Below are positions 4,917 through 13,822 of a stretch of 19,118 nt of DNA, one piece after another. This stretch comes from CAYHKY01 sp964357355. Its GTDB lineage: Bacteria > Patescibacteriota > Microgenomatia > UBA10105. The position numbers were made by a program, and so were the translations under genes. Location of the stretch: positions 1 through 19,118 of the forward strand of contig CAYHKY010000025.1 of the NCBI GenBank assembly GCA_964357355.1, read 5' to 3'. Within the stretch, counting starts at the first letter, position 1; each line of letters opens with the position of its first letter. The notes beneath the pieces were generated by a model. It did not search any database and had not been told where the DNA came from. It saw only the letters and a program-made list of their open reading frames with translations.

Positions 4917-7565
4917 TCACTTTAACCCCATAGATGTCAATTCCTGTTTTAGGAGATTCGGAATGATCTCATAAAGTAACGCGTGTTTTTCTTTTTTCTG
5001 CAATCCTTTATACAAAGGATTGAGGGATAGTACTTTTTCAAATTCGCGAATTTTTCCGGCATACTCGCCTTTTTTGACTCCCCCAATTCCGTCTCTTAGA
5101 AATTGCGGAGCGGAAAAATCCGTATGCGGATCAAACGAGAGCAGAAATTGCCTTATAGTATAGTCCATCACCCTCACCTGGGTATCAAACTCCTGTCTTT
5201 CAATTTGCCCCGTATGGTCGGCTATAAAAACATGCAAACTGCTCAAATCCCTTTGCATCATCGTTTCTCTTCGCTTAAGTCTAAATAACTCCCAAGTATT
5301 TTGCCCCGGCAATCCGGCATATAAGTAGAGGGCTTGAATTTTAATATACTGTTCAAGTGAAATATAAACTAAGTGTGGTTGACCATCAGTAATTTGATCC
5401 AAAGTGATAACCTTCAACTTAGTCTTATCAAATTCCGGATTAAGAATAATTGGCATCTCCAGAACCGCTACAGCCAAACTAATATCTGCATCCGTAATTG
5501 TCCGTTCTTTGGCACTTCTAAATATAAACCGCGCCAGGCGCCTGCGGAAACTCTCTCCGTTTCCACTGGCATCATAAAAATTGTGGTGCCCGCCCTCATT
5601 TGCCATATTTTGCTCTGCAAAAATCTGGCGGCAGACATCTCTCAACTTACCGTTTCTGGGATCTTTTAAATCTTTTTTGGTCAAACCAAAGTCCTCTCCC
5701 CAAGCTTCATTTAATAAATATTTGTACAGAGCGTACTGTCTGGCTCTCAACTCTTCTGTTTGCACAAAATAATCTTTGTCTCCACTACTTGTGGTAGTTA
5801 AAAATGTCCGTTCATAAGGTATGACATCGCCTTTTTGAACTCTGCCGGAAGTTGGTAACCCTTGACCTTGGGCCATCAGTTGCATCGCATGGTTATTGGT
5901 TCTTACTTCCTTGGCATTAGATGCTTTCATAATCGCCATATATCTTCTTCCTAATCGTATCCAGTCATTTCTGTCTATTCCGGGAACTCTGCCTACAATT
6001 TTTAAAATGACTGAAGTGTAATCTCCTCCTGCTTCAATATTTGACAATTTGCCGGAAAGCCAATTTAAATAATCATTGGTAAGTGTTGTCAGCAAATTCA
6101 TGTCTAATCTCACTCTTGTATTTGGATCTTGACCAATTTCCGGTCGATCGATTAAAGCTGCCGGGTTAAGCCCGTGTGCCGGTATTCCGGCAAAATATTC
6201 AACTCCCGCAGCCATTGCTTCCATTCCGGCCCGTGAATGTCCGATCAAAACCGCAGGTTCAACCCCAATCCGCGATAGAATTAATGCAGCCACTCTCAAT
6301 TGATGATCCCTACCGCAATCCAATTTTTGCCCGGTTGGGGGAATTACTTTTATTCTGTCCCGATAATTTATTGCACCCGGAGTCCCGCCATACTCGTCTA
6401 CACAACCAATGCCAGCCAGTCCCACAAACGCCTTTCGGACAGCATATTCTTCAAGTACTACTTCATTCATATCTTCACAAAGGGTTAATTGAGCAGGTGT
6501 ACCGTCCGGTAAAACCACTTTACAATTGCGATCTAGCATCCAACCTGCGGGAGTGCTAAACCAACCGGATCGCATTACCACAGCGGACTTAAGTAGTTGT
6601 GGAAGTTTTAAAATTGCCTCTTGATCTGTCTCATTTGCCTCAACCGGAATGGAAATATACAGTGTAGGGCTGGCAACAGCTTGGCCGTCTAAATCTTTAA
6701 GCAATTGTGATCCTGCATCGGAACTAAACATCCCCACTCTCTCCATCGCAGCGATATTTAAAGTCACAACCAATGACTTACGCAGTGCCTGTGTTTTTTC
6801 AGGAGGAACATGTTTCTCCGTATCGTCTTTTTCACCAAACAACTTGTCAGTTTTATCATCTTCAAAAGGCAACTTTGCAAGTTCAGGCTCCGGAATTTCC
6901 TTTCCGTATTCAAGTACTTGGATAGTCACTCCCGGTATCAGGTCAAATTCCTCTATGTAATGTGAGATTGTCTTTAAAAGGTTTTTTTTCATCTCACCTG
7001 GCATATCAAGCTGTGAATTATCTATCTCCTCATTAACTGCTTCATCAATATCCCCCTTAAAGTTCAAGTACTTTATCCCACTCTGTTGGTCCACCTGCAA
7101 ACGCTTTTCAATAGCTGTAACTAAGGTTTCAAACGGAGACTGTGGAGGTAATTTTTTTACAAACTCGCCTAATCCGTTTGAATTTTTTATGTACTCAAAA
7201 AGTGTCGCATTGGCAATTTCATCCCGGGTAGACACCCGACCGGGTAATCGTTCATTCAACTTATTTAATTTCTCAGGATTAATAGCGCCTGCCTCATCAC
7301 ATAAATGCTCTACAAGCACGCGGGCATCTATCTCACCTGTCGGCCGGTAACGTATGTGTTCAAAAGCTGCTTTTATAAGTTGCTTAACAGAGATACGATC
7401 TTTTACTTCTGGTTGTGCATGGCTAGTTGACAATCCAGATACAAGACTCTCGGCTTGTAGTGCATACATTTCCCTAATTAATTGAACTAACGGATCTGCA
7501 GATGTTACTACAGATTTTTTTATCGCAGTTTTAGTTGGCATTGAATCAGTCTGTGTTTCAGTCAT
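4917..7565 (-). CDS. Large protein of unknown function, 882 aa
   Basis: I do not recognise this protein. It has no signal peptide or clear membrane span, so it is probably cytosolic. The N-terminal 260 residues are charged and mostly helical. A middle part (261-470) is strand-rich and contains VEPAVLIGHSRAGMEAMAAG (residues 435-454). GHSRAG resembles the nucleophile elbow of alpha/beta hydrolases, with Ser444 as the candidate, although Ala replaces the second glycine of GxSxG. The C-terminal 400 residues are helical, with many Arg/Lys/Glu and motifs such as NNHAMQLMAQGQ and EGGHHNFYDASGNGESFRRR. It lies between ndk and an M16 peptidase, all on the minus strand but with separate promoters likely. 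A weak TGTAAT box (7578-7583) lies 12 nt upstream of the ATG. It could be a lineage-specific family. Confidence 0.8.
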   Translation of the reverse strand: MTETQTDSMPTKTAIKKSVVTSADPLVQLIREMYALQAESLVSGLSTSHAQPEVKDRISVKQLIKAAFEHIRYRPTGEIDARVLVEHLCDEAGAINPEKLNKLNERLPGRVSTRDEIANATLFEYIKNSNGLGEFVKKLPPQSPFETLVTAIEKRLQVDQQSGIKYLNFKGDIDEAVNEEIDNSQLDMPGEMKKNLLKTISHYIEEFDLIPGVTIQVLEYGKEIPEPELAKLPFEDDKTDKLFGEKDDTEKHVPPEKTQALRKSLVVTLNIAAMERVGMFSSDAGSQLLKDLDGQAVASPTLYISIPVEANETDQEAILKLPQLLKSAVVMRSGWFSTPAGWMLDRNCKVVLPDGTPAQLTLCEDMNEVVLEEYAVRKAFVGLAGIGCVDEYGGTPGAINYRDRIKVIPPTGQKLDCGRDHQLRVAALILSRIGVEPAVLIGHSRAGMEAMAAGVEYFAGIPAHGLNPAALIDRPEIGQDPNTRVRLDMNLLTTLTNDYLNWLSGKLSNIEAGGDYTSVILKIVGRVPGIDRNDWIRLGRRYMAIMKASNAKEVRTNNHAMQLMAQGQGLPTSGRVQKGDVIPYERTFLTTTSSGDKDYFVQTEELRARQYALYKYLLNEAWGEDFGLTKKDLKDPRNGKLRDVCRQIFAEQNMANEGGHHNFYDASGNGESFRRRLARFIFRSAKERTITDADISLAVAVLEMPIILNPEFDKTKLKVITLDQITDGQPHLVYISLEQYIKIQALYLYAGLPGQNTWELFRLKRRETMMQRDLSSLHVFIADHTGQIERQEFDTQVRVMDYTIRQFLLSFDPHTDFSAPQFLRDGIGGVKKGEYAGKIREFEKVLSLNPLYKGLQKKEKHALLYEIIPNLLKQELTSMGLK

Positions 7566-7630
7566 ACTTATATCGAAATTACAAGTCTATTGTACATCGG
7601 AGATAAAGTTGTAACAAATCAAAGGGGATA

Positions 7631-8902
7631 TTATTTCAGAAGTTTTTTAAAGCGGTTTTCGTCTTTATACGGACCGATCACTGCTAAATTAAGATGTTTG
7701 GGGACAAAAATCTCTTTTGCTACCTCATGAACTTCGTTTAATGTTACCGCATCTGTTTTGGCCATTACTTCATCCAGGGTGCGGATTTTTCTGCGCAAAA
7801 TTTCCTGTGTCCCGTAAAATGCGGCCACGCTCCGGCTGTCTTCCAATTCCAACGTCAGATGCCCTTTGAGATGCTCTTTGGCTTTTGTCAATTCTTCCGC
7901 TTTTACCGGTAATTTACCGCTTGCGATACCCATATATTGATCGATTATCACTGATATGGCATCGTCTATTCTTTTGACGTCAACTCCGGACTGTGTCACA
8001 AAATTACCTACGTCAAGATACTGAGTCGCGTCAGATTTGACATAATAAGCCAAACCGCGTTTTTCTCTGACTTCAATAAATAGCCGGGACGACATGCCAC
8101 CGCCCAAAATCGCCGAAAGCACCGAAAGCGGATATTTTTTGGGATGCTTCATAGAATAAGCCCGTACTCCTAAACACAAATGAGCCTGCTCAGTTTGCTT
8201 GTACTTTACTTTAAGCGCAGGTTTTTCTTGTTTATCACTCTGTGTCTTAAACTGCTGAATTGGATTATTTTTCCAACCAGAAAGGGATTTTTCAACCAAA
8301 TCCTGAATATTAAACTTTGAACTTTCAACTTGACCCGCTATCACTATCACCGCGTTGTTTGGCCGATACCAAGCATTCATATAATCCACAAAGTCCTGCC
8401 TGTTAATGCTTCTGATAATCTCCGGCTTCCCTGCCGTATCCCATCCCAAAGGCGTATCTCCATACATCAATTCTTCATACACATCTCCCACATGCCGCAT
8501 TGGCATATCCTCATACATATTTATTTCTTCAATGATGACGCCTTTTTCCTTTTCTATTTCTTCGGCTTTAAGCAAAGGTGTCAGGATCATATCCGAAAGC
8601 ACATCGATAACCAGAGGTAAATGGGTAGCAGCAGATTTAACATAAAAACCGGTGTGATCTTTTCCGGTAAAAGCATTGAACTCACCGCCGATGGCATCAA
8701 TTGTTGAGGAAATTTCCAGTGCCGTCGGGCGCTTTTTGCTGCCTTTAAAAGCCATGTGTTCCAGGAAATGTGATAGTCCGTTGATATTTTTGGTTTCATA
8801 ACGGCTGCCCGCACCCACCAATGTCATTACTGTGGCGCTGGCAACAGCCGGCATCGGAATAGTTAAAAGAGTCAAGCCGTTGGGTAAAACATATAAATTC
8901 AT
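7631..8902 (-). CDS. M16-family zinc peptidase
   Basis: This 423-residue inverzincin-type metallopeptidase resembles the mitochondrial processing peptidase/YmxG group. The inverted zinc motif HFLEH is at residues 45-49 (H45, E48 catalytic, H49), and a downstream acidic ligand lies in VIIEEINMYEDMP (about E125). The C-terminal half has the conserved substrate-binding region GGGMSSRLFIEVREKRGLAYYV, which carries the family's Arg/Tyr pair. One chain contains both homologous halves, as in bacterial members. No signal peptide is seen, so it is predicted cytosolic, degrading or processing peptides. It is transcribed divergently from the 8988 gene, 85 bp away. Its own promoter is not clear. Confidence 0.92.
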   Translation of the reverse strand: MNLYVLPNGLTLLTIPMPAVASATVMTLVGAGSRYETKNINGLSHFLEHMAFKGSKKRPTALEISSTIDAIGGEFNAFTGKDHTGFYVKSAATHLPLVIDVLSDMILTPLLKAEEIEKEKGVIIEEINMYEDMPMRHVGDVYEELMYGDTPLGWDTAGKPEIIRSINRQDFVDYMNAWYRPNNAVIVIAGQVESSKFNIQDLVEKSLSGWKNNPIQQFKTQSDKQEKPALKVKYKQTEQAHLCLGVRAYSMKHPKKYPLSVLSAILGGGMSSRLFIEVREKRGLAYYVKSDATQYLDVGNFVTQSGVDVKRIDDAISVIIDQYMGIASGKLPVKAEELTKAKEHLKGHLTLELEDSRSVAAFYGTQEILRRKIRTLDEVMAKTDAVTLNEVHEVAKEIFVPKHLNLAVIGPYKDENRFKKLLK

Positions 8903-8971
8903 ATCTATGTATCTGAGGAATAGCTGTTATCATACCAAATTTACCCATCAACCTACAAGCGGTAACAAAAA

Positions 8972-8980
8972 TGCTATACT
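8972..8980 (+). promoter_or_regulatory. Extended -10 promoter, leaderless
   Basis: TGCTATACT, an extended -10. Seven nucleotides separate TATACT from the ATG at 8988. This supports 8988 as the true start and excludes an in-frame extension that would begin at 8832 inside the M16 gene on the opposite strand. Confidence 0.65.
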
Positions 8981-8987
8981 TAATAAT

Positions 8988-9605
8988 ATGACTGAAGCTC
9001 GAGAAATGATAATCGATGGCACTGCCACTATAAGCAATGAGGTTACTCCTCTGCCTCCGCGCACCCTTGCCGAAATAAGAGCGGATCTGGGATACGATCA
9101 ACCGGCAACTACCAGAGAAAATGCAAGGCAAGAATGGGCTAATGTCTGCCTGCAAGTTGCGCAAAGAATCCCCGCCCTTGCCGCGGAACTTAAAGCCAGA
9201 GGCGTTGATGATACATGGATAAATCCGCAAAATGATGATTGGTTTGAGTGGCGATCGAGTCCGGGACAAGGCTTTCATACTTCAAATTCCTTATTGAAAG
9301 GATTTGCGGAAGATTATCCACATGCATATTTGGCTGATCAGACTTTGATACCGGATCCCAAAATAACCCAAGGCAGTTCAGTTGCCGGAGAACGTTTAAC
9401 CAAAGCCAAAGAGCTTGCAAGACAAGTTAAATCCGGTTTTGTAGATACGGCAAGTGATGCGTTTAGACTCGAAGATCCGATCCAAAAAAGCGCCGGCAAT
9501 CTTTTCGGTTTAAGGAAGCAAACACATGAACTTAAGCAGGCACTGCAATCAGCCAATACGTGGATAAACGCAGAAAGACCGCCCTTAATCATAACCCGCA
9601 AATAA
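8988..9605 (+). CDS. Hypothetical protein, 205 aa
   Basis: I do not recognise this soluble, largely helical protein. The N-terminus (1-35) is flexible, followed by helices around 40-70 and a tryptophan/aspartate-rich turn (DDTWINPQNDDWFEWRSSPG, about 74-93). A charged helical C-terminal half follows. There is no signal peptide or membrane segment. The start was chosen because an extended -10 box ends 7 nt upstream of this ATG. The longer in-frame version would overlap the M16 gene on the other strand and lacks support. It is divergent from the peptidase and followed by a GC-rich hairpin at 9613-9629 that may terminate it. Confidence 0.65.
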   Translation: MTEAREMIIDGTATISNEVTPLPPRTLAEIRADLGYDQPATTRENARQEWANVCLQVAQRIPALAAELKARGVDDTWINPQNDDWFEWRSSPGQGFHTSNSLLKGFAEDYPHAYLADQTLIPDPKITQGSSVAGERLTKAKELARQVKSGFVDTASDAFRLEDPIQKSAGNLFGLRKQTHELKQALQSANTWINAERPPLIITRK

Positions 9606-9612
9606 CAACTCA

Positions 9613-9629
9613 CCTGCCTCGCCGGCAGG
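9613..9629 (+). terminator. GC-rich hairpin after the 8988 gene
   Basis: CCTGCC and GGCAGG pair around a 5-nt loop, 8 bp after the stop codon. No strong T-run follows, so termination is a guess. The sequence resembles the palindrome at 18094-18111 and may be another dispersed repeat. The AT-rich rest of 9630-9736 contains only a weak inverted repeat, ACTATA-AAA-TATAGT, near 9655. Confidence 0.35.
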
Positions 9630-9736
9630 CAGGCAACACTGTTAAATAATACTAACTATAAAATATAGTATCTACAAACTGTCCTCTTTTTAGTCTTTAA
9701 TTATTAGGTTTATGCTGTTGTTAAAGTCTTTTTCTC

Positions 9737-9765
9737 TTGACTATTATAGGCTTATAGTATAGAAT
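9737..9765 (+). promoter_or_regulatory. Sortase promoter, near-leaderless
   Basis: TTGACT (9737-9742), a 17-nt spacer and TAGAAT (9760-9765). The ATG at 9775 follows after 9 nt, so the leader would be about 3 nt. Confidence 0.55.
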
Positions 9766-9774
9766 CCGGGTTCT

Positions 9775-10644
9775 ATGCTAGACGGCTTCAATAACTCAGA
9801 AATACTAGCCTTTTACGGGATAGCTGCTGAAGATCAATCACTATCCCAAACTACCATCCTTTACCGTGCGGTAGACACAATTGACAACCTCACGCTCCAA
9901 CAGAAACTGGGAATAGCTCTCTGTGTTGTAGCTGTTGCTGCTCTAATCAGCTCAGCTTGGCCCATTATCCAACTAGAGTCGAGCTTCCTCATACGAACCG
10001 GCTTTGATAATACTAACTCCGGAGTTCGTTCATGGTTCAACTCTCTACAGGGACAAAAAAATGATCCTAACCTACAACTTCAGCCAAAGGCTGATCGGCC
10101 TTTGGCCGACACAACTCCTCCCGCCAAAGTTTTTGACCCGCTGGTAGATAACGACGGAAATAAAATCAAACCAGTTAATAACGACTTTGCTCTCATTGTG
10201 CCTAAGGTAGGCATAAATACAAGTGTGGTTCCCGGAGTAAATCCCGTAAATCGTACGGGATATCTGGATGCTTTGAAAAAAGGCGTCGCCCACTCAAGCA
10301 CCTCCTTTTTACCTGATCAAAACGGTACGGTATATCTGTTTTCTCATTCCACCAATTACGAGTGGTTTATAGACGATTTGAATGCGGTATTTTATTACCT
10401 GAAAAATATTGAGGCCGGAGAACTCATTGTGGTCATGTATAGAGGTAATCGTTATACTTACAAAATCCGCGAGAAAAAAATCATCTCTCCCCGTGAGATC
10501 AATTACCTGATTCCACAACCAGGTGTACGAACTCTGATTCTACAAACATGTTGGCCGCCGGGAACAGTTTCCAAACGGATGCTTATTTTTGCAGATCTGA
10601 TTGATGAGAAAATATACGGGAAATTTGATGAAGTGCAAATTTAG
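9775..10644 (+). CDS. Sortase (class D/E-like transpeptidase)
   Basis: Sortases cleave surface proteins at an LPxTG-like motif and transfer them to a cell-envelope acceptor. This 289-residue protein has an N-terminal cytosolic stretch, a membrane anchor at about residues 44-66 and a linker, then the sortase barrel from about 138. Catalytic residues are visible: His191 in YLFSHSTNYEW, Cys259 in LILQTCWPPGT and Arg268 in SKRMLIFADL. The TCWPPGT motif fits class D/E enzymes. A probable substrate with LPEAG lies just downstream at 10901 on the same strand, separated by a repeat element and its own promoter. The start has a -10 box 9 nt upstream, so a nearly leaderless mRNA is predicted. Confidence 0.93.
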   Translation: MLDGFNNSEILAFYGIAAEDQSLSQTTILYRAVDTIDNLTLQQKLGIALCVVAVAALISSAWPIIQLESSFLIRTGFDNTNSGVRSWFNSLQGQKNDPNLQLQPKADRPLADTTPPAKVFDPLVDNDGNKIKPVNNDFALIVPKVGINTSVVPGVNPVNRTGYLDALKKGVAHSSTSFLPDQNGTVYLFSHSTNYEWFIDDLNAVFYYLKNIEAGELIVVMYRGNRYTYKIREKKIISPREINYLIPQPGVRTLILQTCWPPGTVSKRMLIFADLIDEKIYGKFDEVQI

Positions 10645-10659
10645 CATTCCGGAAAGCAG

Positions 10660-10779
10660 CAGAACTTACGCACCATTCCGTCATCCTGAACTTGTTTCAG
10701 GATCTTTTCAATTACTGATGAGGATGCCGAAACAAGTTCGGCATGACACCCCAAATGAAATTAGACTGCGTAAGTCCTG
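10660..10779. mobile_element. MITE-like element with nested GTCAT palindrome
   Basis: CAGnACTTACGCA inverted repeats (10660-10672 and 10767-10779, one mismatch) bound about 120 bp with no gene. Inside, at 10680-10747, is a complete GTCAT...ATGAC element with two hairpins (ATCCTGAA/TTCAGGAT and ATGCCGAA/TTCGGCAT). It fits a non-autonomous mobile element, but no related transposase is in the window. Confidence 0.5.
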
Positions 10780-10838
10780 AAGCAGAACAAGTTAAGTTTA
10801 AAATGGATATAAGATATTTCTAAAGAGGCCTGTAACAC

Positions 10839-10867
10839 TTGACAAAGAGATTTCTTTATGCTAACAT
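10839..10867 (+). promoter_or_regulatory. Promoter of the sortase substrate
   Basis: TTGACA (10839-10844), a 17-nt spacer and TAACAT (10862-10867), preceded by TGC as in an extended -10. Transcription should start near 10874, giving a leader of about 27 nt. No Shine-Dalgarno sequence is visible in it. Confidence 0.65.
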
Positions 10868-10900
10868 CCTTGGAACAATACACTCGTCGGTATTAAATAT

Positions 10901-11602
10901 ATGATGAATAAATTTATCATTTCAACTTTATTTTCATTACCTTTAGGGCTTGCCCTGGTCATGTTTGCAGTGACCCACGTTTCTGCCGAAACAATATGCA
11001 ATACTACTCAATATGGCGGAACTCAATACGGAGGTACTTCTTGCCCACAAAACCTGGTAGTTAACAAACTCGTCCGCAATCCTATAACAGGTGTCTATGT
11101 CGAAAACCTGCTCTCGGGTGATGCTGCTTATTCACCCCGCAGCGAAGTTGTTTATGAGCTAAGAATTACCAATTCTGGCAGTTCTGATTTTGACCGTGTA
11201 CAAGTAGAAGACCGGGTAGAATCAGAGCTTGTCAATCCCAAACCTGTGGAACCGGGAATCGTGGAAACAATTGAATATCCGAATAAACAAACAGTGAGAT
11301 TTGTCATCAGAAACCTCAAATCCGGTGAAACCAGAAGCGTGCTTGTCAAAGCAGAAGTTGTATCAGATGTGGCAACAGGTGACCAAAACCGCAAATGTGA
11401 AGTGACCAACACTGTCCGCGTCGAAGCTGCTAACCAGCAACCGGATGAGGATAGCGCGGATCTTTGTATAGTTACACCTCAAACACCCCAAGTTTTGGGT
11501 GCTAAGGGTCTGCCGGAAGCCGGAATAAGTGATTATTTACCTTTAGTCCCCTTCATGGGTATGGGCTTGACAGGTATCATGCTAATTCTTAAGAAAAAGT
11601 AA
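10901..11602 (+). CDS. Sortase-sorted surface protein, LPEAG motif
   Basis: This 233-residue secreted protein has a signal peptide at 1-29 (MMNKF, a hydrophobic core, then VSA before ET). The N-terminus has a short TQYGG repeat at about 37-46. Residues 50-190 form a beta-sandwich-like domain with DUF11-type features (VVYELRITNSGSSDFDRVQVEDRV). The C-terminus is a sorting signal: LPEAG at 204-208, a hydrophobic segment, and a terminal KKK. Ala replaces the usual Thr of LPxTG. The sortase gene is directly upstream on the same strand, so it is the likely anchoring enzyme. It may be a simple surface or pilin-like protein. The start could equally be the second ATG at 10904. Confidence 0.8.
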   Translation: MMNKFIISTLFSLPLGLALVMFAVTHVSAETICNTTQYGGTQYGGTSCPQNLVVNKLVRNPITGVYVENLLSGDAAYSPRSEVVYELRITNSGSSDFDRVQVEDRVESELVNPKPVEPGIVETIEYPNKQTVRFVIRNLKSGETRSVLVKAEVVSDVATGDQNRKCEVTNTVRVEAANQQPDEDSADLCIVTPQTPQVLGAKGLPEAGISDYLPLVPFMGMGLTGIMLILKKK

Positions 11603-11624
11603 TCGGTACATAATTCTAGGCCAT

Positions 11625-13787
11625 TTAATTTTTTACTTCTTTGCCGTATTTTTCCTTTGACAATCTCACAATTTTATCCCGGTTGTCATTTTTGACCTTA
11701 GGCAAAGGCAGAGTCCTTGCCGGAAATGGCATTCCGGTCATACCGTCAATAGAGAGCTTCAAAACTGTCTCAAATTTACCCAAGTTTACCAAATCATTCT
11801 CCGAATATATTTCGGCAAATTCTTTGGATAAAAGATAAGCGTCTCGGGCACCGACCACAAATGAAATCAGCGTCCCGATATTTCCGAAAATTGCCCGCTG
11901 GATCTCTTCCTCAAGCTGTTCGGTATATTGATTGGCCATGGTCAGACACAGTCTATATTTTCTGGCTTCGGAGAGTATTTTTACAAATGAACCGGTGGCA
12001 AAATTTTGGAACTCGTCAACATAGAGAAAAAAATCACGGCGGGTTTCTTCTTTGGCATATGCTCTGGACATTGCAGCCAGTTGTATCCTGGTAATTAACA
12101 TGGCACCCAGAAGTGAGGCGTTGTCCTCTCCCAATTTGCCCTGTGACAGGTTGAGGATAAGGATCTTGCCTTCATTCATGATATGGGCCAGGTCTACAGT
12201 TGAGCGCGGGTGGCCGATCACATTCCTGATCATCTGGGATGATACGAACTGGCCGACTTTGTTTTGGATCGGAGAAATTGCCTCGGCTTTTAGTTTATCG
12301 GGCATTTTGTCAAATTCCCTCATCCAGAAATCCTTGATCACTTGGTCTTTGAGTGTAGGTATGTGGCGGTCCCGGTATTTTTTGTCAGAAAGAAGCGGTA
12401 AGACGTCAACCAAGGTAGCGTTAGGAATTTCCAGAAGCGTAAGTATTACATTCCGGAGAATATACTCCAAACGCGGTCCCCACGAATCCGCATAAAGTTT
12501 GTTGAAAATGGAGACTATGCCCGAGGCAATCAAATCTTTGTGCTGGTCATTTTTGTTCTCCAAAACATTTAAATGAAATGGCCTGGCAGTATCAAACGGC
12601 TCCAAATAAACTACGTCATTGACCCGCCTGTTGGGAATATAGTCAAGAATTATTTCTGACAAGTCTCCGTGCGGATCAACAATACCTACCCCTCTCCCCT
12701 TACGGATATCGTCAATTGCCATGTTGGCGATAAGCGTTGACTTGCCGGCTCCCGTTTTCCCGATGATATAAACATGTTTTCTGCGGTCGGCGGTTTTGAT
12801 CCCAAAAATAGCTTCCTCATTTTTATATTCGGCAGTTGCAAAGTAATTAGTATCTTTTTTTACCGCATCTTCTGCGGTTTTTGATACCGGTAAATTTTCG
12901 GGAGGTTCCCCGGAAAGTGTTTTGCCCCAGGCGATATTTTTGATGCCGGCAAGTAAAAATCCTGGCGGATGCCAAATCGTAGCCAATTCCTGGGAGTTAA
13001 GGATCTGATAACGGCGTTCAAAAAAATGAGTACTGCGCTCATGAATTCTGGTTTTAAGCCAGTCTTTGAAAAAGATCCGGCGTGAGTACCCGTATTGACT
13101 CCCCTCACCCATAGAAAAAGTGCCAAAAGTACCTGCAAGCTGCAGCATCAGTTGGTAAGCCGAATTATGTGTTTGGGCCCCCGCTGCGAGACGTATAAGA
13201 ACTTTGCCGCCGCGGAAAGAAGCTTTTCTCATCATCAGAATCTTTTGCGGATTCTGGGTATACTTGCCGGCTGAAGTGTCTTCAACCAGCCTTTTGGTAA
13301 ACTCGACTGTTTTGTCGGACCAGGCAAATGATGCAGGTGTCACCAATACCTGGACTATTGCAGCCTCAGTAGGCGCCCTTTTAGAAAGAAATCCTATCAC
13401 TGAAGCCAACGGATCTATATCTTTAAAATCCTGGTATGTTTTGGTGGGTAAATAATATGTTGGAGCAGCAACTTCTCCCACTACTACCTGAGGTTGTTTA
13501 AATATGTAAGGCAGAGGGTCCTGGGTGTTTTTGATCGCGACGTTGGGGAAAGATGAAGTTATAAGACTTTTGACAAAAACCTCTGTATCTTGGGGTATGG
13601 TCACATAAAAATAAACCGTCTGTTGAAATAAGATAAGTTCAAATGAATATGCCTTGACTTTGATAAACATCCGCCTCCACCAAGGCACATACGCCGGCAA
13701 TAGTGAAGAAAATATTTGCGTGGCCGCTTCTATAGGCGTTTCATCGTCCTTGGGGTTTCTGATTTGGAGGTGAACCAATGGAGTCAT
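11625..13787 (-). CDS. TraD/VirB4-like (DUF87/TraG-type) membrane-associated ATPase
   Basis: This 720-residue ATPase resembles the type IV secretion/conjugation coupling proteins (HerA-FtsK superfamily). The N-terminal 330 residues are a family-specific domain with a hydrophobic stretch near 47-64 but no certain membrane span. Walker A is GKTGAGKST at 343-351, Walker B is FFLYVDEF at 586-593, and a sensor-like region reads MANQYTEQLEEEI at 617-629. The C-terminus shows the TraM-recognition/TraG-D style SEARKYRLCLTMANQ. Such proteins move DNA or protein through the envelope. Without relaxase or other secretion genes nearby the substrate is unknown. CPR genomes often carry such ATPases with pilus or DNA-uptake genes. 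The start has a -10 box 6 nt upstream, so the mRNA is probably leaderless. It converges on the sortase-substrate gene. Confidence 0.85.
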   Translation of the reverse strand: MTPLVHLQIRNPKDDETPIEAATQIFSSLLPAYVPWWRRMFIKVKAYSFELILFQQTVYFYVTIPQDTEVFVKSLITSSFPNVAIKNTQDPLPYIFKQPQVVVGEVAAPTYYLPTKTYQDFKDIDPLASVIGFLSKRAPTEAAIVQVLVTPASFAWSDKTVEFTKRLVEDTSAGKYTQNPQKILMMRKASFRGGKVLIRLAAGAQTHNSAYQLMLQLAGTFGTFSMGEGSQYGYSRRIFFKDWLKTRIHERSTHFFERRYQILNSQELATIWHPPGFLLAGIKNIAWGKTLSGEPPENLPVSKTAEDAVKKDTNYFATAEYKNEEAIFGIKTADRRKHVYIIGKTGAGKSTLIANMAIDDIRKGRGVGIVDPHGDLSEIILDYIPNRRVNDVVYLEPFDTARPFHLNVLENKNDQHKDLIASGIVSIFNKLYADSWGPRLEYILRNVILTLLEIPNATLVDVLPLLSDKKYRDRHIPTLKDQVIKDFWMREFDKMPDKLKAEAISPIQNKVGQFVSSQMIRNVIGHPRSTVDLAHIMNEGKILILNLSQGKLGEDNASLLGAMLITRIQLAAMSRAYAKEETRRDFFLYVDEFQNFATGSFVKILSEARKYRLCLTMANQYTEQLEEEIQRAIFGNIGTLISFVVGARDAYLLSKEFAEIYSENDLVNLGKFETVLKLSIDGMTGMPFPARTLPLPKVKNDNRDKIVRLSKEKYGKEVKN

Positions 13788-13793
13788 AATATT

Positions 13794-13822
13794 ATTGTAG
13801 CTGATTCTTAAGTTAGTGTCAT
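13794..13822 (-). promoter_or_regulatory. Leaderless promoter using a repeat end as -35
   Basis: Minus-strand ATGACA (13817-13822), a 17-nt spacer and TACAAT (13794-13799), then 6 nt to the ATG at 13787. The -35 hexamer is formed largely by the GTCAT end of the palindromic repeat half at 13818-13842. Confidence 0.55.

Noticed and set aside
5103..6960. Several plus-strand open frames opposite the 882-residue gene
   Set aside because: They are shadows in other frames of the long gene, with no promoters, ribosome sites or recognisable proteins.
8832..8987. Upstream start for the 8988 gene
   Set aside because: It overlaps the M16 peptidase coding region on the other strand; a -10 box lies directly before the ATG at 8988.
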